Virus record (IMG/VR): IMGVR_UViG_3300017527_000089
Span: 1-26,278 of that record
Reading direction: 5' to 3' (one strand)
From: a virus
DNA length: 26,278 nt
The notes under the pieces were generated by a model that was given only the letters and a program-made list of their open reading frames with translations, searched no databases and was not told the DNA's origin. Shown in pieces: positions 20,511 through 26,278 of this stretch; position 1 is the first letter of the stretch; every line of letters begins with the position of its first letter. Made by a program: the position numbers and the translations under genes.

Positions 20511-20629
20511 ACGATCAGCCCTATCACCAGAACAACAGCGCCACCCAGCAAGAACGCACCACCCACCGTCCGTAGAGGATGGTCAGCAATCATGTGCAAA
20601 ATCTTCGCCTCAAAGTCTCGCCTGTTCAT
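20507..20629 (-). CDS. 40-aa membrane micro-protein
   Basis: The frame starts MNRRDFEAKILHMIADHPLR, then one TM helix (TVGGAFLLGGAVVLVIGLIV). GAGGTG lies five bases before the ATG at 20629, and both ends overlap neighbours as ATGA. The basic amphipathic N-terminus and C-terminal TM suggest a small holin-type or regulatory membrane protein. Confidence 0.65.
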   Translation of the reverse strand: MNRRDFEAKILHMIADHPLRTVGGAFLLGGAVVLVIGLIV

Positions 20630-20883
20630 TCTGGCACCTCACAATTTATCTGATCGATGTAAAGCTCCCCGGCAATCTCATTCTGTTGAAAACATAGCTC
20701 GCTTAGCAGTTTGTCCCTACGCTCGCCCATTGCGGCGGTATTCCTGCCGCCAATATTCATGAACGTACGTACCTCATTGAAGAAGTCGTCATGATAATGT
20801 TGTTCGGTAGAATCACTGATTGCATCCCAAACTGACAACACAAGAATGATGGCAATCAGACTCCCTGTAATCCACTGCTTCAT
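20626..20883 (-). CDS. 85-aa protein with N-terminal membrane anchor, possible spanin
   Basis: The protein starts MKQWITGSLIAIILVLSVWD, an N-terminal TM anchor (residues 4-20), followed by a hydrophilic mostly helical periplasmic part (DDFFNEVRTFMNIGGRNTAA, then RRDKLLSELCFQQNEIAGEL). An inner-membrane spanin (Rz-like) would have such a layout; the coiled coil is short, so other roles are possible. Start ATG 20883 was picked over 20895 for its ATGA overlap with the upstream stop. Located between a coiled-coil membrane protein and the holin-lysin. Confidence 0.6.
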   Translation of the reverse strand: MKQWITGSLIAIILVLSVWDAISDSTEQHYHDDFFNEVRTFMNIGGRNTAAMGERRDKLLSELCFQQNEIAGELYIDQINCEVPE

Positions 20884-21080
20884 GATCCCACCCACGCTTT
20901 CAGGTCTGGGTAGAATTGCATCAAGGCAATCGCCCCAACCAAGCCCCAGATGATCCGCTCAAGATATACAAACCTGTCCTCGTGCCCGTTCAACCGCTCA
21001 GAATGCTGGGCAACCATCGCTTCGATTGCCTCGATTTTCCCGTCACGTAGCCCAGCCTGATAGTCATGCTCTGTGTTCAT
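20880..21080 (-). CDS. XhlA-like coiled-coil membrane protein
   Basis: The 66-aa form starts MNTEHDYQAGLRDGKIEAIE and has a helix with heptad spacing (AMVAQHSERLNGHEDRFVYL) followed by one TM helix (IIWGLVGAIALMQFY) and a short tail. This order, an amphipathic helix then a TM near the end, recalls XhlA/haemolysin-type phage lysis accessory proteins. A GTG at 21119, directly after the upstream stop, would give 79 aa; neither start has a strong SD. It sits at the head of the lysis cluster. Confidence 0.6.
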   Translation of the reverse strand: MNTEHDYQAGLRDGKIEAIEAMVAQHSERLNGHEDRFVYLERIIWGLVGAIALMQFYPDLKAWVGS

Positions 21081-21119
21081 AGTTATTACTTTTTGACCGC
21101 CATGCGTTTCTATGTCCAC

Positions 21120-21629
21120 CTAGATTCTTACAGCACGGAATTGACCATTGCGCAGAGTTATCGTTGCGGTCCCGCTTGCACGTACCGCCAAGCCCACGGT
21201 ATCGCCTGCTACGAGGTTCCCAGATGCCACGATACCCATCACCCCATCGCCGCCCGCTGTGAGCGTCCTGCGGCTGCGGTAAGGCGTCAGCCCACCGTTC
21301 TTGGTTACAGCTATTTCCACCCATCCCGCGATGTTAGAAAACAGACCCAGGGAAACGTCCACGGCATAAACCCCATCGGCACCAGCGGCCAGGATGAAAT
21401 GCCCCTGCGTCAGATCTTCGGTCAGTCCCTTCGTGTCAATGGAATTGCTGAACCACTCGAACGGTTGCCATGCGGTAGTGAGGGCAACCGTGTCGTCGTC
21501 GTTGCCGTACAGCGTGCCGCCAACGGAATTGAGCGAGTCAAGTAAGTTGCGCACCTTCTCAGCAGTCACGCCACGCAATTGGCCGTCAGCAAAATCGGTT
21601 GCCAGTTCGTCAGCGGTTTTGATCGTCAT
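21120..21629 (-). CDS. Fiber-like protein with C1q/jelly-roll-type C-terminus
   Basis: The 169-aa protein starts MTIKTADELATDFADGQLRG. The C-terminal two-thirds has the strand pattern of C1q/TNF-like trimers: GVYAVDVSLGLFSNIAGWVE, IAVTKNGG, then LVAGDTVGLAVRASGTATIT and a final strand. The N-terminal helical segment VRNLLDSLN could trimerise. Such domains often end phage fibers and decorations and bind receptors or glycans. It is linked to the preceding gene by ATGA. No database match was made. Confidence 0.65.
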   Translation of the reverse strand: MTIKTADELATDFADGQLRGVTAEKVRNLLDSLNSVGGTLYGNDDDTVALTTAWQPFEWFSNSIDTKGLTEDLTQGHFILAAGADGVYAVDVSLGLFSNIAGWVEIAVTKNGGLTPYRSRRTLTAGGDGVMGIVASGNLVAGDTVGLAVRASGTATITLRNGQFRAVRI

Positions 21630-22084
21630 AGAAACTCACCCGTAAATTCGTTTGAAAACTCACCAGCAAAGATACGTGGTGATTGACCTAGGAAAACATG
21701 CGCCCAGTTGGGATTCTCGATGGTCGGTGGTGTAGAGCCAGTTGGATTGCCGTCCTGATCGTATGTGACATGATCCTTCATCAGCGCCAGCACTTCTGTC
21801 GGGTCTGTCGGCCAGAAGTCGAGCGAGTCTGTAGCCGGACCTTGCTCCCATGAATACGAAGCAGCAACGCTGCCTGCTGTGTGCGCCTCTAAGGCGTCAA
21901 TCAAAGCCTGTATTGCTTCGGTGCCGCCTATGACGTTGTAGACTTCACGGCTCCCAGAAGACTTCCAAAAGCCTGTCACCGCGTTGTCGTAGGTATAAGC
22001 CCAGACCGGCGGGGTCTCCCCTTCTAGCGGGGCTATGGCATCCCAGGTCGAGGGCGTGCAAATGATCCAAGTGTCTTTGCTCAT
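21626..22084 (-). CDS. Small late protein between fiber-like genes
   Basis: The 152-aa protein starts MSKDTWIICTPSTWDAIAPL and includes VWAYTYDNAVTGFWKSSGSR and LIDALEAHTAGSVAASYSWE, ending EFSNEFTGEFL. It is aromatic-rich and probably beta-rich. No family was recognised. It lies two bases downstream of the large fiber-like gene and overlaps the jelly-roll protein by ATGA, so the three probably form one assembly. It may be a fiber chaperone or a decoration protein; this is by position. A second in-frame ATG at 22108 would overlap the previous gene. Confidence 0.6.
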   Translation of the reverse strand: MSKDTWIICTPSTWDAIAPLEGETPPVWAYTYDNAVTGFWKSSGSREVYNVIGGTEAIQALIDALEAHTAGSVAASYSWEQGPATDSLDFWPTDPTEVLALMKDHVTYDQDGNPTGSTPPTIENPNWAHVFLGQSPRIFAGEFSNEFTGEFL

Positions 22085-22086
22085 GG

Positions 22087-24051
22087 CTAGAAATTGTCCT
22101 CGATCCAATCGGTGCCTTCATCGGTGTTGTAGACTGCAATTGACTCAATCAATAACGGCCCCGCTGTATTCCCTTGGCCTATTGAAACCCGGTCGTTTGA
22201 CACAAACGCCCCATCATAATTATTTTCACTCCCCCAAGACCATGACCCAGCTTTATTTCTGCCCATTCCGTACTTCGTCGAATTCCAGTATGTGGCGATG
22301 AACATATCTGTATCAGCAGAAATCGAATGTGCAATAAATCCATTCGTTGACCCATCATTTACTTTGAAATTCGTAAGATCAAAATATTGCCATGTGTAAG
22401 GCGTTGCTGATGACGCAGACAGAATCCCGAAATTGCCTGCAGGGATACTTGCCGCATCGAAGCCGAATTGCAGCTTGCAAATAGCCATACCCTCACTCTG
22501 CGGCGTGGTCAGCGGGTAGCTAAGCGTGTCAGCGACGCGGGTTGCTGCTGCGCCAGCCGTTTCAATGAACGAGGTTGGCACCGATCCGGCCTCAAGCTGG
22601 AATCGATCAGGCGAGCCGGTAACGGTTACCGTTACCGTTCCTGCGCCTGTCACCGTGAACAGGTCAGGCGTTCCGTCGGTTGCCGTACCTCCGCCCGTTA
22701 TCGTGGCCGTGCCAGCAGTGACTGCGACAGAATCAGAACCTTCCATCCAGCACACATAATCGCCGGTCCCTAGTGATCCAGTTGTCTGCGTTGCGGGCGC
22801 GGTTGAATTGAGTAGTTGATTCGTCGCCGCAGGCTCCATCAGCAGACTTGGCGCGGGCGATATGAGTGCGCCGGTCGCCTCGGTGACTACGTTACTTGCG
22901 ACTGTATTGCCATTCACTCGCGGCGAGAACAGGACGCCATCGACAAATGCTCCGTGTGAGGCTTCTTTGACAGACACGTTATCAAGAACAAGCGAGCCAC
23001 TCGTCTGCGTATTGTTTAAAAGAAGTCGCAAATCATTTGTGCTTGCGGCAACCTCAACAAGAGTATGCGTTCCAACCGTGGAGGGTGCTGTATCTGTCGA
23101 CCCAGTAAAGCCCAATGATGAAATTAAAAACTGCTGCCCTGTCCCAACCAAAGAATTACTTACCACCTCATACACAATCACATAAGTTTTCCCAACAATT
23201 GCGCCAACATCTTGCTGAAATACCGCGTTATATGTGCCGTTCCCAGTGAGTGTCAGCACACCACCTGAAACGCTTGCTTGTGAACCAAGCGTCCACTCGC
23301 CGGCATCATCAAATCCGCCATCAGTTACAAGCTCATCACCCGTAGCCACCCCAACGGAAACATAAGAACCAGGGAGTGTCGGGTCGTCTGAACCTGTGGT
23401 GTTTTCGGCTTGCGCTTCCGTAACAGTAACTTCGGTTGCAGTTAACCCAGCCGCTTTTAGTATTGAAATTGTTGCATCACCTGTATCAGTTGCGGCGAAT
23501 GATGCGGCAACTGAATAAACAGTTGGAGTGCTTGTCAAAGTGATATTGATACCACTTACTTCGCCAATCGCATTGCTTATGATTCTTAGCCTAGTTGTTC
23601 CAGCTCCCGATAACTTAACCCTAACAACAAATGATAAACTTTCTGGATTTATAAAAAATTTACTATATAGCTGATCGTTTGTGGCGGGCAGAGAAACTGT
23701 ATCTGCCGCAGTAGCAGAAGCTGTTCCTGACGTTATCCAACTAGCGTCCTGTAAATCTTCTGAAGCGGTTACAAGATTCCGCACCACCCGCGCCCCATCG
23801 AAGCGGGCGGCGTTTGCTGGTACTTCGCGCAGGATATCCTCATGGTCTGTCACCATCGCGGTACTGGCACGAGCGTATGTGGCGTCTGCGCCTAAGCTGG
23901 TGTCGGTGGAGAATAGGCGCTGGAATAGGGCTCTGACACTAACCATCGAAGCAAAAGGCGCTAGCAAGCCCATTGCCTCCGCCTCTGTCTGGTGCGTTGA
24001 GTCCTCAAGCAAACCCAGCTTCAGAAACTTATTGTTATGCAGCCACGGCAT
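22087..24051 (-). CDS. Large fiber/appendage-like protein with repeated CBM-like beta domains
   Basis: This 654-aa protein starts MPWLHNNKFLKLGLLEDSTH and has ATYARASTAMVTDHEDILRE, then VPANAARFDGARVVRNLVTA (residues 57-96), an arrangement common at the start of phage spike and appendage proteins. The rest is Thr/Ser/Gly-rich and beta-predicted, with two CBM4-like jelly-roll segments, around residues 90-230 and 240-365 (ELVTDGGFDDAGEWTLGSQA is typical), and a C-terminal lectin-like part ending ESIAVYNTDEGTDWIEDNF. It is likely to bind glycan. Its place right behind the capsid genes and a terminator, far from the tail tip, is unusual for a tail fiber and suggests a capsid-borne or separate appendage. 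The SD is GGGGTGG. Confidence 0.7.
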   Translation of the reverse strand: MPWLHNNKFLKLGLLEDSTHQTEAEAMGLLAPFASMVSVRALFQRLFSTDTSLGADATYARASTAMVTDHEDILREVPANAARFDGARVVRNLVTASEDLQDASWITSGTASATAADTVSLPATNDQLYSKFFINPESLSFVVRVKLSGAGTTRLRIISNAIGEVSGINITLTSTPTVYSVAASFAATDTGDATISILKAAGLTATEVTVTEAQAENTTGSDDPTLPGSYVSVGVATGDELVTDGGFDDAGEWTLGSQASVSGGVLTLTGNGTYNAVFQQDVGAIVGKTYVIVYEVVSNSLVGTGQQFLISSLGFTGSTDTAPSTVGTHTLVEVAASTNDLRLLLNNTQTSGSLVLDNVSVKEASHGAFVDGVLFSPRVNGNTVASNVVTEATGALISPAPSLLMEPAATNQLLNSTAPATQTTGSLGTGDYVCWMEGSDSVAVTAGTATITGGGTATDGTPDLFTVTGAGTVTVTVTGSPDRFQLEAGSVPTSFIETAGAAATRVADTLSYPLTTPQSEGMAICKLQFGFDAASIPAGNFGILSASSATPYTWQYFDLTNFKVNDGSTNGFIAHSISADTDMFIATYWNSTKYGMGRNKAGSWSWGSENNYDGAFVSNDRVSIGQGNTAGPLLIESIAVYNTDEGTDWIEDNF

Positions 24052-24079
24052 ACACCACCCCTAAGATGAATAACGCTTG

Positions 24080-24104
24080 AAAACCCCCGGCATTGCGCCG
24101 GGGG
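24080..24104 (-). terminator. Terminator after the capsid/decoration genes
   Basis: On the minus strand CCCCCGGC and GCCGGGGG form a perfect 8-bp stem with a 5-base loop, followed by TTTTC. It lies 28 bases before the 24051 start, between the decoration protein and the fiber-like gene. The T-run is short (four), so readthrough is likely and no new promoter was seen, suggesting that capsid genes are expressed more than those downstream. Confidence 0.7.
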
Positions 24105-24115
24105 ATCAATACGCA

Positions 24116-24511
24116 TTAACTGGTTGCGTAAGCACCATTGCCAGGCAGCAACTTAACTACCACCGTGGTGGCAGTACCAGCCGCCGCTTTTGCATCCATC
24201 GCAATGCCAAAATCTTCAACATCGCCGCCGGTTGCGGTATGAGCGTTATCCTCAACCTTGGCAATTGACGAATCCCAGTTGACGGTCTCACCTTGCACGA
24301 TAACCGCGCCAGTAGCAGCAGGCATCGTATAGACACCTTCGATACTGCAAGCAATAACGTCACCAGTAGCACCGGCAACCTGAGCAACACCAACGCTGCA
24401 CCCTGCAGCATTGGTCGAACCAAACACGCGAATCTCATCAACCACGACCGCACCCGTACAAGTGTAATCAATGGTGGACTTTTCGCCCTTTACATAAGTG
24501 GCTGTAGCCAT
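24116..24511 (-). CDS. DUF2190-type capsid decoration protein
   Basis: The 131-aa protein starts MATATYVKGEKSTIDYTCTG and is Gly/Ala/Val-rich and beta-predicted: AVVVDEIRVFGSTNAAG, then VAQVAGATGDVIACSIEGVY, and DFGIAMDAKAAAGTATTVVV near the end. This is the DUF2190 pattern found next to phage major capsid genes, now taken as a capsid decoration/stabilising protein. GGAG lies eight bases before ATG 24511. Its position directly downstream of the capsid gene is standard. Confidence 0.87.
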   Translation of the reverse strand: MATATYVKGEKSTIDYTCTGAVVVDEIRVFGSTNAAGCSVGVAQVAGATGDVIACSIEGVYTMPAATGAVIVQGETVNWDSSIAKVEDNAHTATGGDVEDFGIAMDAKAAAGTATTVVVKLLPGNGAYATS

Positions 24512-24539
24512 TTCTAAATCTCCAAAAAGTCTAAGGCAA

Positions 24540-24584
24540 TGCCCTGGTTGCCCAGGGCAAATCATTCACCTAATTGATTAGGTG
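24540..24584. repeat. Two perfect hairpins in the capsid-decoration gap
   Basis: TGCCCTGG-TTGC-CCAGGGCA (24540-24559) and CACCTAAT-TG-ATTAGGTG (24567-24584) are perfect dyads with 8-bp arms. The second contains the capsid gene stop codon. Neither has a T-run, so they are more likely mRNA-processing or stabilising elements, or protein sites, than terminators. Confidence 0.65.
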
Positions 24585-26278
24585 ACACCATCGTTATAGT
24601 AGAGGCCGCGATAGTCTTCTGCGGTAGCAGCAACGTCACAACGCACCTTGTACTCTATGCCGTCAATGCTCCAGCCATCCTTGCTTTCCATATACGGCGT
24701 TTGCTGACCGTTGAGGAAACCAACAACAACCTGATTGGTTGCACCAGCAACAAACCAGCCAGAGGAGTTAAACGTATCCAGACGGTGATCCGCCGTTACC
24801 ATCAGCGACCCCTGGAATGGGTTTGGCGGCAACGTACCGGCAGAACCGGCAGGATCGTACTGTGCAGCCATCAAGACAGCAGCAGTGGTCTCCAGCGCAA
24901 TCGGCACAATCAGATGACGCCCACGCAAACCAATGGTTTTGCCTTGCGGGTCAGTCTGAGTAGCCATCGCTACCCTGGCTGCATTCAGCGTGGTTACAGA
25001 CGGTGCAGCACCAGAGGTAACGTAGTTGGCGTGCGTTGCCGCATCCCACAGCGCCGTTGAATCCTGCAGCATCGTCGTACTCAAGCCAGTAGTCAGCACC
25101 GCATAGACAGTATCGCCAATCTTGCGATTAGCAGCAGCACCCATCGCACGCGGAACCGATCCCAGGGCATTGAGATCGTCATTTGCAAGGGCTTGGCGGG
25201 TGATACCAAACAGTTTGCCGTATGTGGCAAGCTGAATGGTCTCTTTCAGATCACTCATGTCGCCATATTCGTACTCGGCACCTTCGCGCACCTGATCAAG
25301 ATCGGTGAACAAGGACATATTGAGCAAGCTGGTTGCCTTGAAGTCTGGAACACTGCGGGTATTAGCCCAACGATTCCAAGTCTCATCTGCATCAGTAAAC
25401 CCATCAATCATGGATTTATTAGCCACATTCTCCAGAACACTGGCGAAATGGCTTGAGCTATGTGACGGTGAACGCTTCATAGCCTGACCAATGATCTGGT
25501 GCTTTTCACCAACAGCCCGTTCGCCATTCATACGCAGGTAGTTGCGTGCCATGTCGGCCACTGACATCGAATACCATTCGGTGCTTCGGCACTCTTCGCG
25601 TGCAGCATCATCAACCTTGTTGCCTGCCTGAATATGCAAGCTGGTTTCCATTGCACGGCTGAACTTGTCAGCTTGGTCAACACCCGCTTCGATACGCGGT
25701 GATTTGTTGAACTTCGGCAGATTGTTGAAGGCGCTGCCCTCAGACTGTCGCGCACTGACATCGACTGAAACAAACCCCTCTGCAATAGCGTCGAGAATGG
25801 CCTCTTTCGCCTTGTCAACCGAGATGTCAGGAGAGCTCTCACAGGCACGGTGCAGGTCTTCAAAGGTATCGCCATACTTGTCTTCGTACCGCGAGAACAA
25901 GTCAGCAATATCTTCACGGCGCTTTGATTCAATCTTTGCGCCTTCTTTGCGTTCACGCTCAACCTTCAGGCTGAACAGTTTTAATTCGCTCCCTACTTCG
26001 GGAGTGGCCTGCCGCGTTTCAGTTTCGGCAGGACCATCAGTTTTGACTTCATCAGTCATCTTCTTAACCTCTTGATGGTTACGGTTTACACCCACGCGAC
26101 TGTCGGCAGGTACGGTTACAAGACTCGCCTCAAGAGGCGTAAACCTCGTGACACGAACGATGTCGTTTTCTTCCTCGTCATACGTGTCTATCCGATAACC
26201 GATAGACAAATCTCGGAGAATGTCGTCTTCCACGTCACGCCAAACCTCTGTCGCGCGCGGGTTCTTTGAAAATCTCAA
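24578..26278 (-). CDS. Prohead protease-major capsid fusion, 5' end outside window
   Basis: The frame is open at the right edge and encodes at least 567 codons. The visible N-terminal part has LSIGYRIDTYDEEENDIVRV and FTPLEASLVTVPADSRVGVN, the end of an HK97-type (U35) prohead protease. A charged linker then leads to a helical scaffold-like section (about residues 100-170) and a major capsid protein with HK97-fold traits (MSLFTDLDQVREGAEYEYGD, and SLMVTADHRLDTFNSSGWFV near the end, then YKVRCDVAATAEDYRGLYYN). One frame carries protease, scaffold and capsid. The internal ATG at 26059 with AAGAGG eight bases upstream could also start a separate 493-aa capsid protein. Confidence 0.88.
   Translation of the reverse strand: MRFSKNPRATEVWRDVEDDILRDLSIGYRIDTYDEEENDIVRVTRFTPLEASLVTVPADSRVGVNRNHQEVKKMTDEVKTDGPAETETRQATPEVGSELKLFSLKVERERKEGAKIESKRREDIADLFSRYEDKYGDTFEDLHRACESSPDISVDKAKEAILDAIAEGFVSVDVSARQSEGSAFNNLPKFNKSPRIEAGVDQADKFSRAMETSLHIQAGNKVDDAAREECRSTEWYSMSVADMARNYLRMNGERAVGEKHQIIGQAMKRSPSHSSSHFASVLENVANKSMIDGFTDADETWNRWANTRSVPDFKATSLLNMSLFTDLDQVREGAEYEYGDMSDLKETIQLATYGKLFGITRQALANDDLNALGSVPRAMGAAANRKIGDTVYAVLTTGLSTTMLQDSTALWDAATHANYVTSGAAPSVTTLNAARVAMATQTDPQGKTIGLRGRHLIVPIALETTAAVLMAAQYDPAGSAGTLPPNPFQGSLMVTADHRLDTFNSSGWFVAGATNQVVVGFLNGQQTPYMESKDGWSIDGIEYKVRCDVAATAEDYRGLYYNDGVT
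26059..26073 (-). promoter_or_regulatory. Internal ribosome binding site before the capsid part
   Basis: On the minus strand AAGAGG (26073-26068), eight bases and ATG (26059) form a strong in-frame start, beginning MTDEVKTDGPAETE, at the junction between the protease and capsid portions. It would let capsid subunits outnumber the fusion. Confidence 0.6.

Noticed and set aside
22468-23185. Plus-strand ORFs of about 77-107 aa in the fiber-like gene
   Set aside because: They are shadows of the Thr/Val-rich minus-strand protein and have no SD.
1-26278. CRISPR arrays, insertion sequences, integrase and att sites
   Set aside because: None was seen. The only long direct repeat is the 618/1451 pair, which has two copies and carries no transposase.

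Overview
This window is a stretch of a tailed-phage genome (a lytic siphovirus-type phage or a prophage; it cannot be decided here because no integrase, repressor, terminase or portal gene lies inside it). The host is probably a Gram-negative proteobacterium. The tail module is of the gene-transfer-agent/lambda hybrid kind (DUF2460, DUF2163, NlpC/P60, host-specificity protein), the holin is of the GTA 3TM type, and the SD sequences are E. coli-like (GAGGG, AGAGGT). Genes are packed tightly; most neighbours overlap by the four bases ATGA, which I used repeatedly to choose starts and to find genes of 27-58 aa.

Layout. (1) 1-6430, minus strand: early/nucleic-acid region. From a leftward promoter near 6465-6490 it holds an RHH-like small protein, a zinc-ribbon protein, two replication proteins (DnaT/O-like and lambda P-like), an HTH protein, a small membrane protein, an SNF2-type helicase, a DNA methyltransferase, a Cys-rich mini-protein and a ParB-like protein. 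It then holds a cassette bounded by two ~49-bp direct repeats, with an odd tRNA-Gly(TCC)-like gene, a Mom-like GNAT protein and a 74-aa protein, followed by small unknown genes. (2) 6501-8932, plus strand: rightward early operon from a good sigma70 promoter: six small genes, an ERF annealing protein, a NinB/Orf-type protein, a small protein with an SSB-like acidic tail, and a membrane micro-protein. (3) 26278-8935, minus strand: late operon running leftwards: prohead protease-major capsid fusion (cut by the window edge), decoration protein, terminator, fiber-like proteins, lysis region with a fused holin-M15 endolysin and several membrane micro-proteins, head-tail connectors, tail tube, tail chaperone pair, tape measure, and tail tip ending in a J-like protein with a LamG-type C-terminus.

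Most noteworthy: the repeat-bounded tRNA/Mom-like cassette; the tRNA's 8-nt anticodon loop; the SNF2 helicase-methyltransferase pair; the holin-endolysin fusion; the expected -1 frameshift in the tail chaperone (A AAA AAG with an upstream SD-like element); and a second, unexpected candidate -1 frameshift at 18847-18859 (two overlapping X-XXY-YYZ heptamers followed by a short hairpin with the zero-frame stop in its loop). All family names come from reading the proteins by eye; no database search was run.
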